From NCBI RefSeq assembly GCF_003255815.1, contig NC_037670.1, forward strand, positions 56,282,484-56,346,483: 64,000 nt of DNA, read 5' to 3'. Positions 47,338 to 63,890 of this stretch are shown piece after piece (positions within the stretch are counted from its first letter, which is position 1; each line of letters opens with the position of its first letter). The stretch is from Theropithecus gelada (Eukaryota; Chordata; Mammalia; Primates; Cercopithecidae). The notes under the pieces are model-generated. The model was not told the origin of the DNA and searched no databases. It worked only from the letters and a program-made list of their open reading frames with translations. Position numbers and translations under genes: made by a program.

Positions 47338-47896
47338 TCCAGAAGAGGTGACTGTGGGGCAAGAGGAAAGGGAGAAAAGGCCACGAAGAGGCAGAGGATG
47401 GGCTTGACTGTCCACTATAATGCTGAAAGTAAGCCAGAAGAGGCCATCGTGAGACAGGAGCTAGTATAACACACAACACAATACGACAGGAGCTGGGACT
47501 TGGGAGGCAGGCACGAGGAAAGAGACGGGCAACATGAAAAAAGCAAAATGCAGCATCTGGGCCTAGAAACACCAATGTGAGGCAGCTAAGGCAGCCTTGA
47601 AAAGAAATAGTCAGACAAAAGCTGGGACAGCTCATGCTGCCCCAAAGAAGGTACTGAAATTGGAGAGCTGGACTTGAGAAACATCTCAGTCCAAATGGCC
47701 ATGAGGAGCTGGACAGGAGTTGAGTCCAAACAGATTGTCGTGAGGAAAAATTTTAGCAGCAGCCAAAACTGGGAGGAAGATCTGGCCAAAAAGAGGACTA
47801 TAAGATGCAGCAACTGGGTCTGGAGAGGCCGGCTTAAAAAACGTCTGGGCCTGGAGAGGCCATCAAAAGGCAAAGACGGGGCCGGGAAATGCCGTT
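47338..47896 (-). repeat. Decayed macrosatellite unit at the edge of array 2
   Basis: CpG-poor copy of roughly the last 70% of a unit, readable in register: 'gttgagtccaaacagattgt' corresponds to 'gccgagtccaaagaggttgt' of intact units; 'gcagcaactgggtctggaga' to 'ccgcaactgggcctggaggg'; and it ends 'atgccgttcccc', where intact units have 'aggccgttcccc'. Intact copies begin without interruption at 47897. The decay is by scattered substitutions and indels, with most CpGs lost. Confidence 0.85.
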
Positions 47897-50621
47897 CCCC
47901 GTGACAAATGAGCCGGGCCTAACGAGGCCACTGGGAGGCAGGAGCGGGGCCCGGCAGAGCTGCCGAAAGGCAGGAGGAGCTCTGACCTGGGGAGGCCGCA
48001 GTCAGGCGAGAGCTGGGCGTGGAGAGTCCGCTGGGAGGCAGAGGCTGGGCCTGTGCAGGCCTTCGGGAGGCAGGTGGCTGGGCCTGGCGAGGCCGACTGG
48101 AGGTCAAGACCTGGGCCTGAGGAGGCCACCCAGAGGCGTGAGTGGGGCTGGGCCTCAAGAGGCCAGTGGCAGACAGGAGGAGCTGGGCCTGGAGAGGCTG
48201 ACCTGAGGAAGTCTGGCAGCTGGGGAGGCCGCGGAGAGGCAGGAGCTGGGTCGGCGGAGGCCGACTGGGCGACGAGTTGGGCCCGTAGGGACCGCCGGGA
48301 GCAGGAGCGAGCCCTGGAGAGGCCGAGACTCGAGGCCAGCGTGGGCCTGCAGAGGCCGCCGGTAGGAGGAGCTGCACCTGGAGAGGCTGGCTGGAGGAAG
48401 TCTGGGGCGTGGAGACGCCGTCGGAGGGCAGGAGCCGGGCCCGGAGAGGCCACTGTGGGGCCCGGCTTCAGGACGTTTGGGGCCTACAAAGGCCGCGGAG
48501 CTGGAGCTGGGCCGGAGCCGAGTCCAAAGAGGTTGTCGTGAGGCCGGGGTTGGGTCCGCGGCCGCAGCCGGGAGCAGGAGGAGCTGGGCCTGGACGGGAG
48601 GCCGGGAGGCCGCAACTGGGCCTGGAGGGGCCGGCCTGAGGAAGTTCGGGGCCTGGAGAGGCCGCAAAAAGGCACAGGCTGGGCCTGGAAAGGCCGTTCC
48701 CCGTGACGAATGAGCCGGGCCTAACGAGGCCCCTGGGAGGCAGGAGCGGGGCCCGGCGGAGCTGCCGAAAGGCAGGAGGAGCTCTGGCCTGGGGAGGTTG
48801 CAGTCAGGCGAGAGCTGGGCGTGGAGAGTCCGCTGGGAGGCAGAGGCTCGGCCTGTGCAGGCCTTCGGGAGGCAGGAGGCTGGGCCTGGCGAGGCGGACT
48901 GGACGTCAAGTCCTGGGCCTGAGGAGGCCGCCCAGAGGCGTGAGCGGGGCTGGGCCTCAAGAGGCCAGTGGCAGGCAGGAGAAGTTGGGCCTGGAGAGGC
49001 TGACCTGAGGAAGTCTGACAGGTGGGGAGGCCGCGGAGAGGCAGGAGGTGGGCCGGCGGAGGGCAACTGGGCGACAATTTGGGCCCGCAGGGGCCTCCGG
49101 GAGCAGGAGCGAGCCCTGGAGAGGCCGAGACTCGAGGCCAGCGTGGGGCTGCAGAGGCCGCCGGCAGGAGGAGCTGGGCATGGAGAGGATGGCTGGAGGA
49201 AGTCTGGGGCGTGGAGACGCCGTCGGAGGGCAGGAGCCGGGCCCGGAGAGGCCACTGTGGGGCCTGGCTTCAGGACGTTTGGGGCCTACAAAGGCCGCGG
49301 AGCGGGAGCTGGGCCGGAGCCGAGTCCAAAGAGGTTGTCGTGAGGCCGGGGCTGGGCCCGCGGCCGCAGCCGGGAGCAGGAGGAGCTGGGCCTGGACAGA
49401 AGGCCGGGAGGCCGCAACTGGGCCTGGAGGGGCTGGCCTGAGGAAGTTCGGGGCCTGGAGAGGCCGCCAAAAGGCACAGGCTGCGCCTGGAAAGGCCGTT
49501 CCCCGTGACGAATAAGCCGGGCCTAACGAGGCCACTGGGAGGCAGGAGCGGGGCCCGGCGGAGCTGCCGAAAGGCAGGAGGAGCTCTGGCCTGGGGAGGC
49601 CGCAGTCAGGCGAGAGCTGGGCCTGGAGAGTCCGCTGGGAGGCAGAGGCTGGGCCTGTGCAGGCCTTCGGGAGGCAGGAGGCTGGGCCTGGCGAGGCCGA
49701 CTGGAGGTCAAGTCCTGGGCCTGAGGAGGCCGCCCAGAGGCGTGAGCGGGGCTGGGCCTCAAGAGGCCAGTGGCAGACAGGAGGAGCTGGGCCTGGAGAC
49801 GCTGACCTGAGGACGTCTGGCAGCTGGGGAGGCCGCGGAGAGGCAGGAGCTGCGCCGGCGGAGGCCGACTGGGCGACGAGTTGGGCCCGCAGGGGCCGCC
49901 GGGAGCAGCGGCGAGCCCTGGAGAGGCCGAGACTCGAGCCCAGCGTGGGCCTGCAGAGGTCGCCGGCAGGAAGTGCTGGGCCTGGAGAGGCTGGCTGGAG
50001 GAAGTCTGGGGCGTGGAGACGCCGTCGGAGGGCAGGAGCCGGGCCCGGAGAGGCCACCGTGGGGCCAGGCTTCAGGAGGTTTGGGGCCCACAAAGGCCGC
50101 GGAGCAGGAGCTGGGCCGGAGCCGAGTCCAAAGAGGTTGTCGTGAGGCCGGGGCTGGGCCTGCGGCCGCAGCCGGAAGCAGGAGGAGCTGGGCCTGGACT
50201 GGAGGCCGGGAGGTCGCCACTGGGCCTGGAGGGGCCGCCCTGAGGAAGTTCGGGGCCTGGAGAGTCCGCCAAAAGGCACAGGCTGGGCCTGGAAAGGCCG
50301 TTCCCCGTGAAGAATGAGCCGGGCCTAACGAGGCCACTGAGAGGCAGGAGCGGGGCCCTGCGGAGCTGCCGAAATGCAGGAGGATCTCTGGCCTGGGGAG
50401 GCAGGAGTCAGGCGAGAGCTGGGCGTGGAGAGTACGCTGGGAGGCAGAGGCTGGACCTGTGCAGGCCTTCGGGAGGCAGGAGGCTGTGCCTGGCGAGGCC
50501 GCCTGGAGGTCAAGTCCTGGGCCTGAGGAGGCCGCCCAGAGGCGTGAGGGGGCTGGGCCTCAAGAGGCCAGTGGCAGGCAGGAGCAGCTGGGCCTGCAGA
50601 TGCTGACCTGAGGAAGTCTGG
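47897..50621 (-). repeat. Macrosatellite array 2 (reverse orientation, ~3.4 units)
   Basis: Reverse-complement landmark 'cccgtgacgaatgagccggg' (with variants) recurs at about 47901, 48703, 49505 and 50307, giving three 802-bp spacings. All four copies carry 'gggcctaacgagg', the central subtype of array 1 (3802-8577), and 'aaaaggcacaggct' where readable. Stop-free frames (up to 440 codons) run through it on the minus strand, as in array 1, and are not interpreted as genes. The right edge lies in a gap. Confidence 0.95.
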
Positions 50622-50719
50622 NNNNNNNNNNNNNNNNNNNNNNNNNNNNNNNNNNNNNNNNNNNNNNNNNNNNNNNNNNNNNNNNNNNNNNNNNNNNNNN
50701 NNNNNNNNNNNNNNNNNNN
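50622..50719. other. Assembly gap (98 N)
   Basis: Separates array 2 from arm B, hiding the junction between macrosatellite and VKORC1L1 duplicon. Confidence 0.99.
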
Positions 50720-50836
<117 letters not shown>

Positions 50837-50839
50837 CAA

Positions 50840-51320
50840 ACCAATCCTAGCATGATCTGACCCTGCCTGCCACCCTCTATTCTTTTCCTCTTGCTTATTG
50901 TGCAGCAGGCATCTGGGCTGCTTTTCTGCTCCTGTAAATGCCAAGTGGTTTCCCTCTTCAGGACCTTTGCACATGCTCTCCCCTGCCCGAAATGGACTTC
51001 CCATACCTCCTGCTGAAGCTGGATTTTTCTCATATTTCAGACCTCAGCTCCCACATCACCTTGGCAGAGAAATCCTCCCTCATCCTGTGGAAGGGGAATC
51101 ATCCTCCTTTTCATTGCCTCCTCCTGCCGGGTTTTCCCAAAGCAGATATCACACTCAAAAATCAGCTCACTATTTATTGAATTGCTTGTCTGTACGTCCT
51201 CCTCCCAAACTCACACCAAATCAGAACAGAGGCTCCCTGCGGCAGGAGTCCCATCTTATTCATTCTCAGAACCTAATATAGTACTTGGCACATAGTAGGC
51301 ACACAATAATTGTCATTAGA
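50840..51320 (+). mobile_element. L2-like ancient LINE remnant, uninterrupted copy
   Basis: Counterpart of 40783-41590 without the young Alu; the empty insertion site is at 51100-51112. Family from memory. Confidence 0.4.
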
Positions 51321-51342
51321 ATAAATAAGTATCAAGGGGCCA

Positions 51343-51663
<321 letters not shown>

Positions 51664-51787
51664 TCAAGGAAGGAAGATTTTGTGATTTGCCACCTTTACA
51701 TGGAAATCCTGCTTAACATTGACATTTTCTATTTGGTGGTATTTCTATAAGAAGAAATTGAAACTGAGCTAAATGAAAGAGAGTGAG

Positions 51788-52797
<1,010 letters not shown>

Positions 52798-53080
52798 TTA
52801 CTCCAGGCCACGTTTTGAGCGGGGCCTCTGCTAGATTGTGGCCCAGCCTCCCATGCCTTAATTCTGACACTCAGTGACGGTAGAGGCCCTGTGAGGTCAC
52901 ACTGTGGCGGCTTCTTGGGAATGTGTTGGCTCTTCAAAACCAACATCTTAGTTCATTCCTTTGATGCTGGAGATAATGACCTGTCTCTCCTCATGTCTGA
53001 TCAAGACACTTAAAAACAGAGTGGAGTGTCTCTTTGTCCAGGAGCTTGGGCTTCTCTAGAGTTTGCACAAACACAAATAA

Positions 53081-53570
<490 letters not shown>

Positions 53571-53782
53571 CCTTTTCCCAGGTTTGAAAATAAAATCCAC
53601 TCTTTGAGGAGGAAGGAATGAGTAAGACAGAAAGCCAAGAAGCCAACCAGGCTTGCCTGGATAAACACTACATCTCTTAAATTGGTTTTCCTTCAATGAT
53701 ACAGCTAATTAAATTTTTTTTTAAGTTCCTAATGTGCATGTGAATAGTTTCTTCCTCAGTAAATTTGAATCTCAAGTGTCTA

Positions 53783-54159
<377 letters not shown>

Positions 54160-54471
54160 GCAGGGGGTGGGCAGGATGAGAGCAAGGCAGGGGCAGATGT
54201 CACAGATGTCACCATGACTGTCTCCCTGTGTTCCCCACCCACTTTCTCTGTCCCTGCTCCCCATGATGCTTGTCAATGGGCACAGTGCGCTGAAGCAGGG
54301 GTTACCAGGTGGCATATCCGGAAGACATCATTCTCGGCTTCATGGAATCCACTTACTTTGATCTAATTTGTTTACTCATAAAGTTCATTAAATGTTCAGA
54401 TCAGCAGCTTCTGAATATCTAAGCCAATTGTTAAATATAGTGATGTTACTGGATTCTTAAAACAAGCTGGA

Positions 54472-54800
54472 GACTGGGCGCAGTGGCTCACAACTGTAAT
54501 CCTAACACTTTGGGAGGCTGAGGAGGGTGGATCACCTCAGGATAGGAGTTCGAGACCAGCCTGGGTAACATGGTGAAACCCTGTCTTTCCCAAAAATACA
54601 AAAATTAGCTAGGCATGGTGGCAGGCACCTGTAATCCCAGCTACTCAGGAGGCTGAGGCAGGAGAATCACTTGAACCCAGGAGACAGAGGTTTCAGTGAG
54701 CTGAAATCATGCCACTGCACTCCAGCCTGGGAGACAGAGCAGGACACTGCCTCAAAAATAAATAAATAAATAAAATAAAAAATAAAAATAAAATAAACAA
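54472..54800 (+). mobile_element. Alu, plus strand
   Basis: 'gactgggcgcagtggctcac' to an (AAAT)n tail. Confidence 0.92.
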
Positions 54801-55156
54801 AATGTTTAAATTATTTTAGACAAAGAACTACGAATAGGATGGCAAGGGTGTGAGAAGTCATGGGATTCAGGATTCCTGAAAGTAAGTGAGCTCTGAGGCT
54901 AAGTTTAGGCTGGTAGCCAGGGTCTTGTTTATGCCCGTCTTAAATTATTTTCAGGGTCCCAGCACTGAGGTTCACAGAGCTTGGAGGGAGAGGGCCCCAG
55001 TCGAGACACATCACAGGGGCCTTGGGATGGGAGTGTGCAGCTGAGTCTCTGCACACTTTAGGATTTAAGCCTAGGTCTAGCCTGCTACAGAGCACAGGGG
55101 AGCCCCCTCTGTTTCACCTTGAGGCAAGACCAAGGGAACACCCTGGCTCTTGATTA

Positions 55157-55855
<699 letters not shown>

Positions 55856-56117
55856 AACACCAATAAAATGGAGGGGTGGAGAGGGAATACTAGCATCAGA
55901 TGGGCTTTGGTGCTAATTGAAGCTCTACCTTTTACAGTAATTTGGCAAGTTACTCAATCCTCTGAGATTGACTTTTCTATGTAAAGTAGCTATTCCTGTG
56001 GATGGCTCGAGGGGAGTGGAAACAAAGCTCATCAGAGTTGATGTATGACTCAACTCAGAGTTGAGGATGAAAAGTGGGGATAACACCCTCCTGTACCCTG
56101 GAACAGATCATAAGATG

Positions 56118-56272
56118 TTTATTTATTTGTTGAGACAGAGTCTCGCTCTGTCACCCAGTCTGGAGTGCAGTGGCACAATCATGGCTCACTGTAGCCTTGA
56201 ACTCCTGGCCTCAAGCAATCCTCCCACCTCAACCTACAGGGATTTACAGGCATGAGTTACTGTGCCTGGCCA
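56118..56272 (-). mobile_element. Partial Alu, minus strand
   Basis: 'gttgagacagagtctcgctc' to 'gagttactgtgcctggcc'. Confidence 0.85.
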
Positions 56273-56762
56273 GATCTCATGAAGTTTAAATATGACAGAG
56301 CATCTTGCAGTTAGACTTGCTCAGTGGAGGCCTCTTTTTTGCCTGGTGGGTCAGCAGGTCCTGTGTGTACAAATGTTTACTGGTCCACTCCTCCTCCAGT
56401 TTTTTAAAAATGAGCATTTTCTCTGTACTGACAATAATGAAATAAGGAAACTGAGGTTCGGAGAGGCAATAGAGCCTGCCCAGAATCGGACAGTGATAAG
56501 TTGCAGAACTAGAATTCAGACTCCAAGTCTACCTCCTGGACCCAAGCTCTTAACCTCTGTGCTATAAGCTAATAACACATGGAGAATTTTGATTATTTTC
56601 CTTAGCATTTACCACCATACAACATAATATGTATTATACTTACTGATCTTGGGATGTCACTTCTGGAATTAGGTTACAAAAAGGACTGTGATCTCACTGT
56701 CTCTCATTTTCTTTTTCTGTCTCTTCCTCTTTCCCCTCCCTAACCTTGGGGTAAGCCAGCTG

Positions 56763-56990
56763 TTCTTATGAAGAGGTGCTAGTGGACAGGAACTGATGTT
56801 TCCAGCCCACAACCAGAGAGGACGTGAGGCCTGCCAGTAGCCGTGTAAGTGAGTTTGAAAGAGGATTCTGAAGCCTTGAGAGAGCTGCAGCCCTGGCTGA
56901 CAGCTTGATTGTATCCTGGTGACAGCCTGAGCCAGAGGACACAGCTAACCTCACCCAGATTCCTAGCCCATGGAAACTGTGAGGAAAAAA
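56763..56990 (-). mobile_element. Old interspersed repeat fragment (single copy of the gap-flanking segment)
   Basis: Inverted counterpart of 39399-39595. Present once here. Looks like part of an old DNA-transposon or MaLR-type element; I cannot name it. Confidence 0.5.
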
Positions 56991-57312
56991 AGGTTATTGT
57001 GTATTAAGCTGCTGAATTGGGGGCAATTTTTACCCAACAACAGATAATGATTACAACGATACTGCTTATTACTCAAAATCACTATATAAAGTCCCTGAAA
57101 AATTGAAAGCTGCAACCAGGGAAACACTGAAAATCTCCAAGAACACTGTGTTTCTTCTTGAAGACAGTGAGAAAACATATACATTTGTTTCCCTTTTAGT
57201 TTTGGCCACCAGGAAGCTCAGAGCCAAATTTATGATGCAATTTTAACAATTGTGTAAGCCCCTATAGCCTGCTTATCTGTGTTCTTATTCCTGGCCTTTC
57301 ATTTTATTCTGA

Positions 57313-57738
<426 letters not shown>

Positions 57739-57959
57739 AAATCATTTTATAAAAACAGTTTTTAAATTTAAAACATAGTTTTGCACATTAAAAAAAAAAA
57801 ACGTTTTGCACAGGTCGAACACAGAGTGCCTAGAGGTAGTAGTGGGAAGATGAGGTCATAGGAGTGTGGCTCTAAAGTTCGGAGCGTTGGCCAGGGTTGA
57901 TTTGGATTGGGTCAGAAATATCAGGTGATAACGACGAAAAAGGGAAAAAGGATGGGAAT

Positions 57960-58440
57960 TCGGAGGGAGGGGCCGAGGCCTCGCCCAGTCACCCATAGTG
58001 GCATCCTTGCAATGTGTTCCTTGTACCCGTACCCTAAGTCCCTCCAGCGCTAGCCTCCCGGTCCCGCCCAGCTCCGCCCAGCCCCGCCCCTCCCCGGCCC
58101 TGCCCCTCCAAAACCCGGCCCTTCCCCGCCCCTCCCCCCCTCTCTCGCCCGGGCCCCACCCTTCCCGGGGCCCCACGCCTGGAGCGCACCTTGCCTCCCG
58201 GCCTCAGTCTCCGCCGGCCATCAGGCGGCGCTCGCCTTCCCCGTCCCGCAGGCCTCACTCCGTTCAGGGCGGTTGGGCCTCACGCCTGTCGCGGCGGGGC
58301 TGGAGCGGGCGACCGAGCCAATGGGGCGCGGCGGCGGCGGCGGCGGCGGTGGCTGTTGCGGTGGCGGCTGTGTCGGACCCAGACTGGCTGAGATGCAGGC
58401 GGAGGGAGGCGGCGTCGGCGGCAGCAGCGGAGGGAGGAAG
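57960..58440 (+). promoter_or_regulatory. CpG-island promoter of VKORC1L1-like copy B
   Basis: GC boxes on the complementary strand at about 58060-58140, a CCAAT box at 58318-58322 and a (GGC)n run at about 58328-58353, followed by the pseudo-start at 58441. The element order mirrors copy A. The CpG island extends on to about 59100. The retained CCAAT and GC boxes suggest it could still fire, which the sequence alone cannot show. Confidence 0.7.
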
Positions 58441-58629
58441 GTGGCGGCGCCCGTCCTGCTAAGAGTGTCGGTGCGGCGGTGGGAGAGAGTAACCGACATG
58501 CAGTGTGCGCCGCCGCCGGGATCCTGCTCTCCATCTGTGCCTACCGTGTGGAGCTGGAGAAGAAGCGGGACCACCGGTCTTCTGCGACCTGGGACCCTGG
58601 ATGAAGTGCTCCGCTGCGCTTGCCTCCAG
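58441..58629 (+). pseudogene. VKORC1L1: VKORC1L1 exon 1-like pseudo-exon, copy B
   Basis: Starts GTG where VKORC1L1 has ATG. Residue text AAPVLLRVSV and RRWERV is in the first frame, AVCAAAGILLSI with CAYRVELEKKRD in a second, and CDLGPWMKCSAALAS in a third, matching the family's exon 1 N-terminus, first membrane helix and redox-loop cysteine pair in order. The frame changes sit in the same places as in copy A (after RWERV; and after EKKRD, where the family has a few more bases). The splice donor CCAG|GTAGCC at 58626-58635 is intact. Exons 2-3 would lie beyond the window. If other copies exist in the genome, the intact gene is elsewhere. Confidence 0.87.
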
Positions 58630-60375
58630 GTAGCCGGCGTTGGGGAGTGGGGCCGGGAGCGGCCGAGCGGGGCGAGCGCGGAGGCCGAGGCCGGGGAGCG
58701 CGCGGCTGGAGCTCGGGACTGGAGGCCGCGGGGACCGGGCCGCGGGGGGGGACTGACGTGGTCGGGCCGGGCGGGGGCCGACCCGAGCCCAGGTCGCGGG
58801 GAGGAGGTGGCGGTGCCGCTAGGCCGCCGGGGAGGAATGAGGTGGCAGAGTGCAGCCGGGAGGCCGGGGCAGACGGGGAGCGGTCGGGCGGCCTGGGGCC
58901 GGGCTGGGCAGGAGCGCGAGGGGGCTGCGGAGGGTGGGTCTCGGCCGGCTTGACAGGTTTCCTGGTTCTCGGGAGGCGGCCGGGGGTGTGGGACCCTGTC
59001 CGCCGCACTCGCGAGACCAGCGGCCACCTCTTGTCCCCACCATCGCTGCAGCCGAGGCTCTGGGGCCGGCTCCGACCCGAGGAGATTTGCGTTTCCCTGT
59101 CTTCGTGATGCTGGGTCAGGTGTTTCCGTGGTCAGGCCTCTTTGTACTCCAGCGCTGGTGAGAATTTGCAGACTTACTGGGACGGTGACATTTGCGGATA
59201 AACACGAATTTGACCCTATTCTGGAAGAAGTTACCGGCACTTAACATATCTGATTTCTTGGATTCCCCCTCCTATATTTCAGTGTGCCAGGAAGGGGGCA
59301 AATGGTCTGAGTTTGAGTCTAGTTTAAGCTTCATTGGCATAAAGGACAAGTATGTATATGGCGGTGTTTTAGGCATTGGGATGACTTTTAAGCATGGTTG
59401 CTTATTAGTATAATAGGATACCCATAACAGATTAAAAACACACGCTTTGCTGAACTGGAGCTATTGGTTTGTGTTACTGATCATTTTAGTTTTTTTTTTT
59501 TAATGTTGTAATTGGTTTGTCTGTTAGGTTTTATTTTAATGCGTTAAATTTCCCTAGGAAAGTTACTTTGAAAAAGGGGGGAATTTACATTTTAAAAGAG
59601 GCTGTTTTTGTTTTTTTTAATGGGGTGATTAAAAACATAACAAAAGTCAAAGGAATGATTTCAAAATTGGTAGGTTACGATTTTAATAGAGACTATGTCT
59701 GATATTTAGATGTTTGTTAACAGTAGTCACATTTGAGCGATTTCTTCCCCTCCTGTTGATTGGTAAATTGGTATGTATCAGAAATGTATAGCTCACTAGT
59801 TTATTTCGACTCACATATTGTTGATTACATGAACAAGGTAGCATTGGAGTTTGTCTTGTTATTGGTTTACAAACTTTAGGGAGCTGATCTTTCCACTTAG
59901 CTTTTTTCATGGACCAGATACTCTTATCTCATTTGCTCTTAAACAAAATCCCTCTAGCTTTTTACAGGGGAAATAATTATCATAGGGCCAAATGAAATAT
60001 TTTAAAAATGCATTTAAAATGTAGGTATCAGGTTACAGGGGAAAATACACGGATGTGACAAAAAGCTCGCATTTGTTGTTGGTTATTCAGAACAAAGTTA
60101 ATAGGCTGATTAGACTCTCAGATACTGTTTGAGAACCATTGAGTGTCTTTTATGCAAATATTTTTGTTATTTCCACTGTCAGAAAGGACTTTTAAACTTG
60201 TAAGTACCTTCCACCCAAAGTTAGTTGAATGAATAAATACATAAGGAAAACATGTAGCAGCACATTTCAAATATTTAAGAAACAAGAAGAGCTAAAAATA
60301 ACTTTTGATCCTAGTTTAATATGGAATTTTAGCAGAATTTTTACCAATTTTAGATTTTTTAAAAAAAATAAGTAG

Positions 60376-60733
<358 letters not shown>

Positions 60734-60768
60734 TTAAGAATTTTAAGTTCTTAGAATTGCCTTTTCTT

Positions 60769-61113
<345 letters not shown>

Positions 61114-61432
61114 TTAATAAGCATACACTCTAAGTATTCTCATAGTTATATATCCTGCAAGAGCTGTGTGTGCACCATAAAACATCAAGTAGTATATTAA
61201 AAGTATGTATAAGAACTTGTAAGACTAAAAGTAACTGGATCTCTTTATAGTTTTCAATGTGAATTTAGTATGTTGTGACTGAAAGTGATGTTTCATTGTA
61301 TAGCTTTGGACATAAAATAGTTTAACTTAGATGCTTGCCTAAGGAGGATGGGTAAAAATAAGATATGCCAATAAGAGGACTAAATAACTTACTTGCTCTC
61401 TATATAGTGAAATTATTTTAAGAAATTTGTTC

Positions 61433-61555
61433 AATTTGATGAGCCTGTTTATAAACTACTTGCAAAAATCAAGTAGTTTATAAACTAATTGTTTAATAAA
61501 TGAATTTACAAATCAACTTGTTTTGCAAGTAGTTTATAAACAGGCTGATCAAAAT
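61433..61555. repeat. Foldback: 35-bp inverted arms with 53-bp loop
   Basis: Arms 61433-61467 and 61521-61555 are reverse complements at about 33 of 35 positions (core 'gcctgtttataaactacttg'). The loop holds a third copy of 'aagtagtttataaac' at 61471-61485 in the same orientation as the right arm. The element type is not recognised. Confidence 0.85.
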
Positions 61556-62252
61556 CACATGTGTGTATATACATATATAATCACAGATAGATGTACATAT
61601 GTAGACTCATTTTCTTTTGGAAGTGGGTAGACAAAACATTGAAAGTTTTAATTTTGTGAACCTGAAAGAGACTTTAAATGAAAGCTGATTATTGGAGACC
61701 TCAAGTTAGTTTATTATGATAGTGATTGCCATGTAGCAGTACTACTCAAAGATGTGACTGTTTTAGGAAAAGACAGTTTGAGCCCAGAGGAAAATTAACA
61801 GATGAAAAAGATTCCGAAGAAAGTAATCTTCGAGGATCCAGAGTCAGCACGTGGTTTTGGATTGCTTAAACTCACTTTATTCTCATTTCACAATCCCTAA
61901 ATGTCTTAACCCAAACAGAATAAGGTAGAGATTAATGAGAGAATCTTGAGGGGCATCTGTGTTTTAAGTAAAGTCCTCTATTATTCTGGGGAGGCATAAT
62001 GATGGGAAGTTCCAGAGTTTTAGATTTCTGAAGAAATATTCCCCCAAATTAGGAGGCTACAATAGAAATGCTGATTTTTTAAATTCTACCAGGTACAGCC
62101 AATAAAAAGAGTAACACACCACTATCTCCTATCACCATCATTTCATTTAACGAAAGCATATTTCTATTCAAAGAATTTGAAAGAACAGAATCTCTCAGAA
62201 TAAAAGATCTTTAAATGGGGAATCATTTAGCTATATGGAAAAGTTTACTTTC

Positions 62253-62469
<217 letters not shown>

Positions 62470-62701
62470 TTACTTTCATGTTCTTACTATTTCCCATAAA
62501 TCATTGAAAACTCTGCTGCAAACCTGCACCAGCCTGCCAGCTAACATTAAGTTAGCACTTCCTGCCCCCTTGGTTTGGTACACTGAGCTCAAATCTAAGG
62601 AATCTGTGTGGGCTTCCAGCCCTCCCAGTTCTTAGACTTGTAGCCTTATCTTCATGATGCCTCAGTTTCTTATCTTAATTAGGGATTTTAACATCTACTT
62701 A

Positions 62702-63305
<604 letters not shown>

Positions 63306-63563
63306 AAATAAACCAAAAAAACCTACTTTGCTAGATGAGTGTTAGGATGAAAAGTGATACATGTATGTTCCTGAAATAAAGTTTGTCCTCAGTTGTAGCT
63401 GTCACCATTGATTGGAGATGTTCTTTTTTTGGTCAGTGTTTGATAATAAGTGCCTTTAAGTATAATAAGTTTCTTGTATATACTTGCTTATATATTTGGA
63501 TATTAATTGTTTTAATGTAGCATATTGCTGACATAAAGACGTGTTCATTTAAAACAATTTTGA

Positions 63564-63890
<327 letters not shown>

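Noticed and set aside
48957..50279. 440-codon stop-free frame (minus strand), and similar frames of 180-396 codons in both arrays
   Set aside because: They follow from GC-rich repeats with few stop codons, occur on both strands, are Pro/Ser/Ala low-complexity, and most units (800-802 bp) shift frame from one to the next.
58441..58629. Functional VKORC1L1 gene
   Set aside because: No ATG start, two frame changes, and the same lesions in the other copy; exon 1 cannot give the family protein.
61433..61555. microRNA gene
   Set aside because: The hairpin is possible but arm and loop lengths are not typical, and there is no conservation or small-RNA evidence.
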